This document shows, piece after piece, positions 1 to 11,448 of a stretch of 64,000 nucleotides of DNA. Origin of the DNA: Karstenula rhodostoma CBS 690.94. Taxonomy: Eukaryota > Ascomycota > Dothideomycetes > Pleosporales > Didymosphaeriaceae. The stretch is from contig MU001506.1 of the NCBI GenBank assembly GCA_010093485.1, positions 682,001 through 746,000 on the forward strand, written 5' to 3'. Numbering within the stretch: the first letter of the stretch is position 1; every line of letters begins with the position of its first letter. The position numbers were made by a program, and so were the translations under genes. The notes beneath the pieces were generated by a model. That model was not told the origin of the DNA, made no database searches, and saw only the letters and a list, made by a program, of their open reading frames with translations.

Positions 1-2354
1 TCCTGTGCTGCGAGCGCGCTCAAGAGAGGGATAGCAGCCTCTCACATAAATCGGATGACGGCTCATCAACGGTCGAGCAATGGGTGGGCATCTTCGAATG
101 TCCCAACCTTTGCAAGCGACCGTTCGACTGTGGGAAACACTTTTGTGGAAAGGAGTGCCATAGACAGGATGCCCAGCCAGCCCATTGTCCGCGTTCGCCT
201 GATGTCGTTTCGCATTGTCCTTGCGGAAAGACGCCTCTCCGTGAAGTATCGGATAATCCGCGGACGTCGTGCGAAGATCCGATACCGAACTGCTCAAGAC
301 CCTGCGGGACCAAACTGGACTGCGGGCACACATGCGAGAAGCGATGCCATCAAGGTAAGTGCCCACCTTGTTTGCAAAAGGTCAGCATCAACTGTCGTTG
401 CGGACGCACGACCTCTACCACGGTCTGTCATCAGGGCGTCGAGGAGCCGCCACACTGCATGCGAATATGCCGAATATCGTTGAACTGTGGGCGACACGAA
501 TGCGGAGAGCGGTGTTGCTCTGGCGAACGCAAAGCGGGGGAGCGACAATCTCAACGGCGGAAGCACCGACCTATTGACTCTGCACGCCGTCCCCATCCCG
601 ATGAAGGATTTGAATCAGAGCATATCTGCACGCGTCCCTGTGATCGTCAACTGAGATGCGGTAACCCCGATCATCGTTGCCAGGAATTGTGTCACAAGGG
701 CCCGTGCGGAACGTGTCGTGAAGCCATCTTCGAAGAGATTAGCTGTCACTGCGGCCGTACCGTACTCTATCCACCTTTACCATGTGGCACACAACCTCCG
801 CCTTGTCGATATGCGTGCGAACGACCAAAGAATTGCGGTCACCCTCAAGTATCGCACAATTGCCACGGAGATGACGAAAACTGCCCGATCTGTCCATTTC
901 TTACCACCAAACACTGTCTTTGCGGGAAAAACACCCTCAAGAACCAACCATGCCATTTGAACGAAGTGCGATGCGCGGAAGTCTGTGGACAACAGCTGAG
1001 TTGCGGTTCGCATCGTTGTCGAAAGCAATGTCATCGTCCAGGAGAGTGCGAAGAGCCTTGCGCACAAGCTTGTGGCAAGGAGTTGAGTGCATGCGGCCAT
1101 CCATGTATGGCTCCATGCCACTTTCCTATGCCTTGCAAGGAAGAGAAGCCATGTACACACAAGATCTTGGTTACCTGCGAATGTCAGCGGATCAAGCAGG
1201 AAGCGAAATGCAACGCCTCCAAGAACGGCGAAGGCAATCTGAAGAAGACCCTCAAGTGCGACGAGGAATGCGCGCGATTGCAACGAAACCAGATCTTCGC
1301 TGCTGCACTGCATATTGATCCTGACCGGCAGGATGATAATGTACCCTACTCTGCCGAAACACTCAATATGTATCAGCGCAACTCGACATGGGCAGCCGCT
1401 CAGGAGAAGATACTTCGACTGTTTGCAGCAAATCCAGATGAGAAGCGTATGCGGTTCAAGCCTATGCAAAGCCAACAACGTGCTTTCGTCCACTCGCTCG
1501 CAGAAGACTTCGGCCTGGACACAGAGAGCATGGATCCTGAGCCACATCGCCATGTTGCACTTTTCAAGACACCGCGTTTCGTAATGGCACCGATGAAGAC
1601 ACTGGCCGACTGTGTCCGCATTCGACAGCGCGAGCGCGCAGCAGCAGCCACAACAGCTCGAACAACCACCACCTACACGCCCGCCCCACAGCCCAAACCA
1701 AGCAAAGCAGTAGACCCATACAATGGCTTCCTGATCGCCAACCCACGCTTCGCTCTTACCATGGAAGAGATCACATCAGTGCTCAGGGCAACCATGCCTA
1801 AGACCCCCTACCCCCTCGAGCTCGAAGTCGCCTTCCTCCCATCCGAAGAAGTCTCCCTTAAACCCCCTATCGCCGCCCGCGTCTCCGTCACCGAGCGCGA
1901 GATCCAGACCATGCTCGAGTCGATCAAGCCCGCCGTCTCCGCGGCAATCGCAGCAGAGTCCATCGGCAAGCTGCAACTGGTCCGCACCGACGCCTCGCTC
2001 AACGTGCAGCGCAGGGAAAGCGACGACGCGCCCGGTGCAGGCTGGAGCCAAGTCGCCAAAGGCAATACTATGCGGCGCGCACCGCAGAATGCACCGCTGG
2101 GCGTGAAGAGCGGGTTTGCAGTCTTGAGCTTGCCGCGCAGGAAGAAGAAGGTGGAGGTGGCGGATGATTGGGAGGTAGAGGAGGAGAAGGAAGAGGAGAA
2201 GGAGGCGGAGCAGGAGGCGGGACAGGAGAAGGGTGCTAGTGGGGCGACGAGCGGGGTGAGCAGTGATGTTGAGGTTGTGCCGGAGCCGAGCGCGGGCGAG
2301 ATGGATGTCGCGCTTCCGGAGCGGTTGTCGGGCGCGTGGGCGGACAGCGAGTAG
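1..2354 (+). CDS. NF-X1-type zinc-finger protein, FAP1-like (5' partial)
   Basis: The reading frame is open from base 3 to the TAG at 2352-2354 and has no start inside the window, so the N-terminus lies to the left. Counting from base 84 (about 756 residues), the first ~370 residues hold roughly seven Cys/His-rich NF-X1 repeats of the form CGxHxC..CHxGxCxxC (for example LDCGHTCEKRCHQGKCPPC). Around residues 455-515 there is an R3H-like nucleic-acid-binding segment (FVHSLAEDFGLD, then HRHVALFKTP). This repeat-plus-R3H order is the NFX1/Fap1/Shuttle-craft family, nuclear regulators; yeast Fap1 binds the FKBP12 prolyl isomerase. An acidic, Glu-rich low-complexity tail (2150-2240) follows. A GTAAGT at 355 lies inside a good zinc repeat (CHQGKCPPC), so I read it as coding, not as an intron. 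The stretch between the third and fourth repeats (SGERKAGERQSQRRK) looks like an insertion. The family call is firm; the target is unknown. Confidence 0.9.
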   Translation, partial: LCCERAQERDSSLSHKSDDGSSTVEQWVGIFECPNLCKRPFDCGKHFCGKECHRQDAQPAHCPRSPDVVSHCPCGKTPLREVSDNPRTSCEDPIPNCSRPCGTKLDCGHTCEKRCHQGKCPPCLQKVSINCRCGRTTSTTVCHQGVEEPPHCMRICRISLNCGRHECGERCCSGERKAGERQSQRRKHRPIDSARRPHPDEGFESEHICTRPCDRQLRCGNPDHRCQELCHKGPCGTCREAIFEEISCHCGRTVLYPPLPCGTQPPPCRYACERPKNCGHPQVSHNCHGDDENCPICPFLTTKHCLCGKNTLKNQPCHLNEVRCAEVCGQQLSCGSHRCRKQCHRPGECEEPCAQACGKELSACGHPCMAPCHFPMPCKEEKPCTHKILVTCECQRIKQEAKCNASKNGEGNLKKTLKCDEECARLQRNQIFAAALHIDPDRQDDNVPYSAETLNMYQRNSTWAAAQEKILRLFAANPDEKRMRFKPMQSQQRAFVHSLAEDFGLDTESMDPEPHRHVALFKTPRFVMAPMKTLADCVRIRQRERAAAATTARTTTTYTPAPQPKPSKAVDPYNGFLIANPRFALTMEEITSVLRATMPKTPYPLELEVAFLPSEEVSLKPPIAARVSVTEREIQTMLESIKPAVSAAIAAESIGKLQLVRTDASLNVQRRESDDAPGAGWSQVAKGNTMRRAPQNAPLGVKSGFAVLSLPRRKKKVEVADDWEVEEEKEEEKEAEQEAGQEKGASGATSGVSSDVEVVPEPSAGEMDVALPERLSGAWADSE

Positions 2355-2827
2355 AGTGGGTTGTCCGACTGGTCGTTTTTGAAGGACTGGTTGTAGATGG
2401 CTACATGGCCGGAGTTTGTGACTCGGCGTGGCAGACGCAATGATAATATCATACCATGATCCTATGGTGGTGCGGTAAGCGCGAGATCTTCAATTCATGG
2501 ACGAAGTAGTTTTGAGGAAGTCGGCCTCTGATACTCCCCCTGGGGACCAGACTACGAAAGCACACTGTCCTAGATCTAGTCGAGTTCGAACGAGGACGCG
2601 CAGCGAGGTCCGCGCATTGTTAGTGGTAGCCTGACGGATGTGGCGGACGTGTGGAGATGCTACTCTCACATCACATCACATCACACCTCGTCGCCATCCC
2701 TCACCCTACACCACAGCATCATCCCATATGTTTCGCTTTGAGAATAACTCGACGTGGTGATGTAGAGTCGTCTTAGCTTTGGAGGGAGTCTCTGGGAGAC
2801 TGCGGAGGACGAAGGATGGAGGGAAGG

Positions 2828-2849
2828 TGGGTTGGGTTGGGTTGGGTTT
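2828..2849 (+). repeat. GGGTT run, potential G-quadruplex
   Basis: Four runs of three G separated by TT follow each other directly, which fits the G3-N(1-7) quadruplex rule with very short loops. It lies about 470 bp beyond the FAP1-like stop codon. It is not telomeric: fungal telomeres are usually TTAGGG and the array is too short. Confidence 0.5.
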
Positions 2850-5800
2850 GGTGGCGTGGGAGATACGTCCTTGGGTTACGTGGTACGGACGGTACGGACG
2901 ACTCGGCGCTGGGGTGGGTATGCATGATGGTGCGGTCGACGGGGGATGTCATATGCTGCCTGTGGTGGCTACTTAGGGTGAATTTAGGGCGAGGTACGTG
3001 TGGGGATGAGGGGATTGGGATCGTGGTGGGTGTGGATGGATGGGTGGTTTGGTGGTTCCTGGGTCGGACGGAGTTGTGCGGCACGAGATGTGGGAAAACT
3101 GTAGCCCCTGGAGCTGGAGAGGGGAGAGTTCTCGAGCAGAGCAGGATGTCTGGAATCTTCTGCCTAGTGTCTGTATAGGCGTAGGGGCCAGCTGAAGGGG
3201 CGGTGATTCCCAGTGCCTGGTCAGAGGGTTCAAGGCGTTATATTACTCTAGGGGAGTAATGCAGTACTCGAGCTTTTGACCTGTTACTGTGATGATCTCG
3301 CGAGGTCATTTCTCTAAGTTCTGAAGGGAGTCCCTGCGTTTCTAGTCTGGTGTTAGACGCCAGTCGTGGAATGTAACGAGGCAGCTAGCTGAGAAGGTAA
3401 GATCCTCGGAGCGTGTGGTGCTGCTATTGCGACCAAGGCGATCGGGGACCCTGCTTCTGGATGACAGTTGACAGCTTGTCATCGACGCAGTCTGATGCTG
3501 TGCTGCTCTGCGCATGGTGTGTTACGGTGACAGCCGCTTCTTGCGTCCAAACTGAGACGGAGATTTCCGGTCGAAACACGAGGTAGTCGATTATGGAAGT
3601 ATGCGAATAACTGAAGCTGCAGCGGATGTTCATTATCCCGATACAGTCCGGCCGCCTAACATCTTGGAGGAACTGACTGACCGGGGAACTTCTGACAATA
3701 GGTATCAGCTCAGCGTTTGGTCCGAGGCGCAGGACAACTGGTGACATACTCTGATCTTTGACCCCACGCGGTTCTCATGATCGAAATGGGTGTCTCATGC
3801 AGTCTACATCATTGGTCGCGGTCCCTCACGAGAATCGATGTCAGTTCGAAGCTCGCGACATATGTCGCCTCTCCGTGCCATGCTAGTGTCCGAGGCGGTC
3901 CCAGCCCTCAGGGTCCAATGTAGTTGGCATCTCGGGTCTGCAGTCACCGCCGAGCAAAGACACGAGCAACTCCGTTCTCGCAGCATCCCGACCCAGACTC
4001 GCATTGCAGAATGCCATCCTTCATCCGCCCCAGCCGCATGGTCATGTGGCCCCAGCCAGCCGGCCCAAAGTCCGTTCTCTGTGGCAAAACACGCGATCCG
4101 AACAAGCTGCGCCGTGCAGACCGTACTCGCCTTCTTCGTGTTCGCTATAGCCTATAGGATTCATGTACAGGTGCACCCACGTGTCTTGCCGTCATCCACG
4201 CCCTTATACCCAATTTCGGAACACCGCGTAGACCCAGGTCTGCGTTCCCGCATCCGCTCTGCACGTCGCCAAGGCAAAAATTCACCTGTGAGTGTCGACC
4301 ATAGTATTGGTATGCAAACGCGGAATCCTACTCCGCGATTTAGTATGCCAAGAGCGGCCGTATCGGGTGCGAAGAGACGAGTATTCGCTTTTGCGGTAGT
4401 AGGATTGGTAGGAGAGGGCGTCAGCGGACCCGGCGCAACACGCAGAATACGAGGGGCGTGGCGTTTACGAGAGAACCTGGGACATGGAACGACCCGAACG
4501 GCCGGATACAAGGCTTGGCGGTGACCGTCGAGATCTTTTTTGGGGCGCATCATAAGGGCGTCCGCTGCTTGGTGATGCTTTGCAATCGAATTTCTCTACG
4601 TTCAAGGCTTCATGTTTTGGTGGGCACCTAGGGATGTGTTCTCGCGCAGAAAGCAGCATCAGATGAAGGATGCCGCAAGCGTATATCCTGGCCTGCTTCT
4701 GTGCTACATGGCACTACGGGCTCTAAAATTGGCTTGCTAGGCGAAGCCTTCGTTGCTTGCAAACTCTTAAGCTGGATAAGCGTATGCGCAAGAGTACAGG
4801 TACTACGTAAGTGCCATGATGTAGCGGATTCGTCGTGTTCGCCTCCAAGACATCGAACCCGACTAGTATCTGCAGCGACCCCCGTGTTCTGAGATTGGGA
4901 CAAGTGATGCAGACTGATGTTGAGTAAAGAGCGTCGACGTAACGATACCATCCGCAGGTACCCAGAAGCGAATCCGTCAGCCCGGTTCTTCGTATTCCCG
5001 GTCTGCATGCGACGCCATTGACAGTGATCCATCGGCAGCGGGCCGCTCCCAGATTGACTAGGCTAGCTATAGTCTCTAACCGTCACGAGGATAGTCAAAG
5101 AGTGCCATGGCTCTCAGACTCCGTTTGAACGTTCGAGACCTGTGAGGGTTCCGTTGGTAGTCTTGTTGGTGACCATGTTAGCAGCTCTTGGCCATCGCGA
5201 CGTAGGTCAGTGCTGTGCCTCCTGGTCAGAGATCACTTGTCAGCTTAACTTATTTGCTTCGTAAATCTGCGTGACCCCCTGTATGGTATGGAGGACCTTG
5301 GTGGTTTGAAAGGACGCGAACCACCTAAGGTGGCTTGCGGTCATGATAGGGCGACTAAGAACCGTCTTTCTGCACGGCCAACACTGCTTCGGTGCGATCT
5401 CTTCCGTATCCACACTACAAGGAGGCTTGCTTCTGCATACCGGACGATACAGCCACTGAGACGTTGACCCCTACACACTCTTTTCTTGGCTACGGGCGGG
5501 TGTAGATAGTCGTTGATCTTGGACTCGGCGCTGCCGATCTAGACTTCGTGCAGCCTTCGTGCAGCACCAGGCGAGCATAGGACCGAGTCCCGACACAAGA
5601 TGGCGGATAGAGGCTTGTCTGAATGTTCAGTATTTTGTTCGTTCACCGAATTCATCGAGTGGGTCCGATACGCACTTGGTGGTGGAAGAGTCCAATCGAG
5701 AAGCATGCCAAGGGCGACAAGAGCGTGCCACAGTGGTGCAATGCGTGGCAAACGAGCTTATGCTTACTGTAGTCCGTAGTTTCTGAATCAGGCACCGGAA

Positions 5801-6420
5801 TTGCCACGGGGAGATTTCACTTTGCTGGCAAACTATCAACATCACTGACTTCTTCACAGGCACCATGATTATAACATACCAAGTTGAGTCAGGATGATAT
5901 ATGCCGTACTAGCAGTGACCAAGGTAATGAATAAGACACTTCTAGTACGTGTCGAAGCCCCTCGGCGGTTTGGCAGAGCCGTCCGCACGCCTGGCTCGAG
6001 CTCCTTCTGCAGCTCGTGTCTTAGCCATGTAAAGGTTGCCTCGTGTGGTCTGCCCGTACACGAAGATTTCCTAGACACGGTTTAGTTGCAGTCCTTCAAG
6101 GACGTACCGCGATCGGGGGCTCACCACACAAATGGCATGTCTGAGCCAATGGAAATCCTGCAATCTGAAGCTTTAGGCCACGGGATTCAAAAATAACATC
6201 CGAACCGTCTTTAATCACCCAGCACTTAGGTAGCGAGATCATGGCACGGTCAGCCTCAGCACTCAACACCCTGCTCGTCGATTCAATAGCATGACGCAGT
6301 GTGACTGATCTCGACGCAGGGGTAATAGAAGGACAGCAGCGGCAAGCGCGGGCGCGAGCGAGACTCAGAGGCGAAACTCATGAGGGATGGAAGCCTACAA
6401 CACGAGGTCAGTGAAACAGG

Positions 6421-6428
6421 TATAAATA
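6421..6428 (+). promoter_or_regulatory. TATA box of the multicopper oxidase gene
   Basis: TATAAATA lies 108 bp upstream of the oxidase ATG, a usual fungal distance allowing a 70-80-nt leader. No other good TATA match lies between it and the ATG. Confidence 0.5.
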
Positions 6429-6528
6429 GTAGTACGATGTCCTGACCAGACATCATCGAGCCTCAGCTACTCGCTCAGGTCGTCAAGGTTCTCTCGTCTC
6501 ATTCTTACGGCTGATACCTTTATCAAGC

Positions 6529-8729
6529 ATGTTGTCCAAACTTGTTCGAGCCACATTGGCGCTCATATTCACTTCGTTCTGTGTCGTTCAGGCTCAGTTT
6601 GTTACCAAGATCCCGGCGGCCGAAGCATCTGCCATAGCGGGCATTGTGGAAGATGATCCCGCAAATGACCCCCAGTTCAAGAAAAGCGGAAGTCCTGCGT
6701 ACACCCTGTACTCGGCAGCTCTTCCAATTCCAGTGGCGGCCACACCCAAGTAGTATGTGACATGATCTTTATCCTTCCCCAATGGACTATTCTAACGTGT
6801 CGTAGTAAGATCACCAATCCTGTCACGCAAAAGGAGATCTGGTACTATGTGCGTGCTACTCGGACGCAGAGTCGGCATGCATTGACTGACCTTTACGATT
6901 AGGAGTTCGAGATCAAGCCGCTCACACAGCAGGTCTACCCCAAGCTCAAGCCTGCTCGGCTTGTGGGTTACGATGGAAAGTCACCTGGCCCGACCATCAT
7001 CGTTCCGAAAGGTACTGAGACTGTTGTGCGATTCGTGAATAGCGCCGACAGGCAAAACTCGGTCCATCTGCACGGATCTCCCAGCAGAGCTCCCTTCGAT
7101 GGGTGGGCCGCTGATATAACCAACCCTGGCGAGTACAAGGATTACTATTATCCCAACTATCAATCGGCTCGTTTCTTGTGGTATCACGTAAGTATCTTCC
7201 CGAGATGCTGATCTTCCTCGGCTGACCATGTGCCTCCACAATCAGGACCATGCTCTCCACTGGACAGCGGAGAACGCCTACTTTGGCCAGGCTGGCGCTT
7301 ACCTCATCACTGACCCCGAGGAGGACCGACTTGGACTTCCTTCCGGCTACGGCAAGCAGGACATCCCCCTAGTGCTCTCATCCAAGCAATACAACTCGGA
7401 CGGTACTTTGTTTTCTACTCAGGGTGAGGACAAGTCGCTGTGGGGTGACGTGATCCACGTGAATGGTGAACCGTGGCCGTTCCAGAACGTCGAGCCTCGC
7501 AAGTACCGCTTCCGATTCCTCAACGCAGCCGTCTCCCGTAATTTTGACCTAGTAGGTCCATCAAGAGACTCCATTGATGGCTGGTGCTGATGACATGCCA
7601 GTTCTTTGTCACGTCCACGGCAACTAACACCAGGATTCCTTTCAAGGTCATCGCTTCTGATGCTGGACTCCTCGAGGCACCGATACAAGCCAGTGACCTC
7701 AAGGTAGCTGTTGCCGAACGCTATGAAGTCGTCTTCGACTTTTCGCAGTATGCTGGCAAGACTTTGTACCTCCGAAACGATGAGGATGCTGGCGGTGGTA
7801 AGTGACCTCGTCATTTGTCAGATTCTTTCAAAGCATGCTCATAGATGCAGTTGGTGTCGACGAGGCATATGACAATACCTATCAAGTCATGAAGTTTGTC
7901 GTTAGCAGCAAACCTGTTACCGATACCTCGAAAGTACCATCAACCCTTCGAACCGTACCCTTCCCCCCTGCTGGTCATACAACCATCGACCATCAGTTCC
8001 GCTTCCACCGATCTGGTGGCGAATGGAAGATCAACGGCGTTGGCTTTGCCGATGCCGCCAACCGCGTTCTTGCGAAGGTTCCACGAGGCAAAGTCGAAAT
8101 TTGGGAGCTTGAGAACAGCTCCGGGGGTTGGACGCACCCTATACACATACATTTAGTAGATTTTAGGGTCATTCAACGCAACGGCCGAGGAGTTGAGCCT
8201 TATGTGCGTGCATTGCCTCCTTTCGCCCACAACCATGACTGACGACGTTTTCTAGGAATCTGCCGGATTGAAGGACGTCGTTTGGCTCGGCAAGAATGAA
8301 GTTGTGCTGGTCGAAGCTCACTACGCTCCCTGGAATGGAGTTTACATGTTCCACTGTCACAACCTCATCCACGAGGACCAGGATGCAAGTTTTTTTCCTC
8401 GTCGCCAATCTGTCGCATGCGCTGATCGTGAACAGATGATGGCCGCCTTCAATGTCACCAAGCTCACTGACTTCGGCTATGACGAGGTAACTGATTTTGG
8501 TGACCCCGAGGACCCGCGCTGGTCTGCGAGACCTTATGTTCACACAGACTTCGAGAAGGAAACCGGTCCTTTCAGCAAACAAGCCGTTACCGACCGTGTC
8601 CAGGAGATCGCCCGCGAGCAGCCATACAGCGAGCTTGCCGAAGTGGAAGCGGCTCTTGATGAGGCTTGGGCTGATGGATCAGCGCAAAAGCGCGGACCTG
8701 TTCCACATTACAGGCGCTTGGTCATGTGA
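6529..8729 (+). CDS. Bilirubin-oxidase-type multicopper oxidase, secreted
   Basis: Exon model: 6529-6752, 6806-6848, 6903-7187, 7246-7551, 7602-7797, 7845-8203, 8256-8384, 8436-8729; 611 residues. It begins with a signal peptide (about residues 1-22, ending VVQA). All copper ligand motifs are present: HLHG (144-147), WYHDH (182-186), HPIHIHL (449-455) and HCHNLIH with the blue-copper Cys about 505, then Met about 515 as the axial ligand. The joined protein follows the fungal bilirubin oxidase pattern along its whole length (e.g. VGYDGKSPGPT, DVIHVNGEPWPF, VEPRKYRFRFLNA), unlike classical laccase. The family couples oxidation of phenolic or tetrapyrrole substrates to reduction of O2 to water outside the cell. 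Intron 7 (8385-8435) starts with GC. The acceptor before exon 6 could also be at 7850, removing two residues. Confidence 0.92.
8385..8435 (+). other. GC-AG intron, 51 nt, in frame and stop-free
   Basis: Donor GCAAGT, a CTGAT branch-like site and a CAG acceptor. Removal gives the family-typical HEDQD-MMAAFN junction. Its length is divisible by three and it contains no stop, so retention would insert 17 residues between the blue-copper Cys/His ligands and the axial Met. No GT donor nearby gives a sensible frame. Confidence 0.75.
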
Positions 8730-9286
8730 AGAGCGCTCCCGTCATCCCTCAAACCCGGTCCTATGTCTCTACCGCACTCGGTTTTGTGCTTCCCTATCGC
8801 TTTCGCTTGTTTTTGTCTTCTTGCGCTGATAGCACCGTGCTGCTACCTTCTGTTGTACATAGTTGTCCCTCGAGGCCTTTGCCAATCAGATATAAGATCC
8901 TAGAGTAACTCAGACTACTATACAAGTTTATAATCTTGCCTTAATACTGTATCGCCGGTGCTCACCTTCCCGTGAGAGGTGCCGTCCGAGTGAGCGACAG
9001 TGGTCAGATAAGTGAAGTGGACGCGACTCATCCGAGAAGGATGGGGAAGTGGGGTCGTTAACTCCATTCGATCTAGCAGCTTTTGGAAAGGAAGGTGAGA
9101 AAGATATGCGGTCTTTCAACGCCCTTCCTTGTTTTCCTCTCCAAATTTGAGAGTTGAATCATTCGCTCAGTCGCTACGGACCTCGTACTTTTTTTGCGTG
9201 TTTTGCGCGCGTTCCAAGCCACGAAGTACGTCGCCTTACACCGCCCTGCCTTATCGCCAGTACTAGCGCGATAGGATCCCGGGAAG
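8730..9286. other. Intergenic: oxidase 3' flank and DUF885 promoter
   Basis: Contains the 3' UTR of the oxidase and the upstream region of the next gene on the same strand. No coding or RNA signal seen. Confidence 0.6.
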
Positions 9287-11226
9287 ATGAGGGATCCCAA
9301 CTTCTCTCACAAGCAGATGAGCGCGCCGGATCGACTGCCAACCCGTGGACTGCCATCGAATAGCGTAACACCGTCTGGTCGAAATGGAGTGTCCTCAAGA
9401 GGCGGAGAAATCAATGAGAGAATTGCCGACCGTATCGTGCGCGTCCAGTGGGACTTGACCAACTTGAAAGACTTTTGGAAAGTCCACAGCTCCCCTCACC
9501 GCTCTGAGAGACTCGCCGAATATTTGAATGCCGAGCTCAAGGTTCTTGAATGGATGCCCTTCCAAGCCTATGACCAAAATGAAAGGGTCGATTACTTGCT
9601 CCTCAAGAACTTCCTTCGCAATCAGCTCAGCGAAGTGCACAGGGACGCTGAATTGGATTCCAAGGTACTAGCTTTCTTGGGTGGCTTCTTTCCACTGCGA
9701 ATGGCAAACATGATCGAAGCAAGGCAGAGGGTTGATGACCTTTATCATAAGAAAGCAGCTGAATCGCTTGTCGAGTGCACGAAGCGTATCATTCTGGTCA
9801 AAGAGTTGATTGTGAGCGAGAAAGAAACGGCCGAGCCGATAGTTGCGTTGAGGGCTACCAAGAACTTGGAGGAATTCAAAGGCCACTGGCAGGAATGGTA
9901 TAATTTCTATGACGGATACGACCCTTTGTTCTCGTATTGGATATCTGAGCCATACCCGAAACTACAAAAAGCTCTGCAGGATCTCATCGACACCATCAAG
10001 AAGGTTTGCCTTGGCTTGGAGACCGAGGATGAGGACACCATCGTTGGAGAACCAATAGGTCGAAGCGGAATACTCGAAGCCCTTGACACTGAGGTGATCC
10101 CGTACACGCCGGAAGAACTCATCTCGATTGCCCAGAAGGAATATGCTTGGTGCGAAACTGAAATGGAGAAAGCAGGTCACGCCCTTGGGTTTCAGCATTG
10201 GCGCAGTGCCTTGGAACACGTCAAGGATCTGTACGTTGAGCCTGGAAAACAGCCCTCCCTTGTCAGGGACCTTACAAGAGAGGCAACCGCATATATACGG
10301 AAGCACGACAGTGCCACTGTACCACCGGTATGTGCGGAGACTATACAGACATTCATGATGAGTACGTACTATATCCACCCTCTGTTGACCTGCGTCAGAG
10401 CCGTCACCGACGTTTTTTCAGATCCACACTTCCCATGTGGTTTCCATCAGAAGTTCTTACTCACAACCATCCAGGTCCCAAAGCGCAGAAGATGAATCCA
10501 TTTTTCTTGGGGGGCGATGAAGTAAGTTTCTGAGAAACCGCGGCTTTTACCCATGCTAAATGCATCCTTCAGATCATTGTCTCGTATCCGACCCAGACCA
10601 TGAGCCACGAGCAGAAACTGATGAGTCTTCGCGGAAACAATATCCACTTCGCTCGCGCAACGGTATTCCACGAGATGATCCCCGGCCACCACCTCCACAT
10701 GCACTACATGGCGCGTCACCGTCCCTACCGCCAAATCTTCGAGACACCCTTCTGCATCGAAGGCTGGGCATTCTACTGGGAGATGGTGCTCTGGGATTCC
10801 CCTTCCTGGCAGAAGACGCCCGAAAACCGCATCGGGATGCTATTCTGGCGCATGCACCGTTGCGCGCGCATCATCTTCTCGCTGAAATACCATCTCGGTG
10901 AGATGACCGCGGAAGAATGTGTGGAGCTCTTGATTGACATGGTGGGTCACGAGAGAGCTACAGCCGAAGGCGAAGTCAGGAGAAGTGTTATGGGAGACTA
11001 TGGTCCGCTGTATCAGGCCGGGTATATGTTGGGCGGGTTGCAGCTCTATGCTTTGCGACAGGAGGTCGTGGAGAACGGGGACTGGTCCGAGAAGGAGTTC
11101 CATGACACGTTTTTGAAGGCGAACCAACTTAATATCGAGTTGTTTCGGGCGCTGATACTTGGTGAAGAGCTGGACAAGGACTACAAGAGTCAGTGGAAAT
11201 TCTATGAGGAGATCAAGCGGGACTGA
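9287..11226 (+). CDS. DUF885 family protein, putative zinc-peptidase-like
   Basis: Exon model: 9287-10361, 10475-10521, 10573-11226; 591 residues. The first intron runs from GTACGT (10362) to CAG (10474), giving MMSPKAQKMNPFFLGGDE, the conserved family run. The hallmark HEMIPGHH (residues 407-414) is followed by the EGWAFYWE motif (about 437-444); in DUF885 proteins the His/Glu residues of these motifs resemble a gluzincin-type metal site, so a peptidase role is often proposed but no substrate is established. No signal peptide or membrane segment is seen, so it is probably cytosolic. Length fits the family. An alternative start is the Met ten codons downstream. Confidence 0.88.
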
Positions 11227-11448
11227 AGGTGGGGGTCGCATAGCTACGACGGTCCCGAGCTGGCAAAGTCAATGTACTCAGCATACCGATGAAGCGCAAA
11301 TTCTGGACAGTATTCAATGATATTTTTCGTGGCCGTATCTTCGTTTGAGATGGCGTAACCCACGACGACAAGAATCGATTTGAGACTTGTGTGAGTTGAA
11401 TGCGAAAAGCTCCCAGATCTATATAACACATGCATGCAAAGAAAAACG

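Larger units (their letters stand above)
2355..6528. other. 4.2-kb interval with no supported gene
   Basis: Reading frames here are short, overlap on both strands and show no recognisable domain or coherent splice chain. It holds a G-run at 2828-2849 (annotated separately), a G-rich strand bias at about 2780-3080, and the promoter of the oxidase gene at the right end. The longest frame (3790-4524, 244 codons) is Arg/Ser/Pro-rich and resembles chance open frame. A non-coding RNA or decayed gene cannot be excluded. Confidence 0.6.

Noticed and set aside
355..360. GTAAGT as intron donor in the FAP1-like gene
   Set aside because: Reading through gives a perfect NF-X1 repeat (CGHTCEKRCHQGKCPPC); no acceptor gives a better protein.
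3790..4524. 244-codon plus-strand open frame
   Set aside because: Low-complexity Arg/Ser/Pro composition, a competing minus-strand frame over the same bases, no family features and no plausible splice partners.
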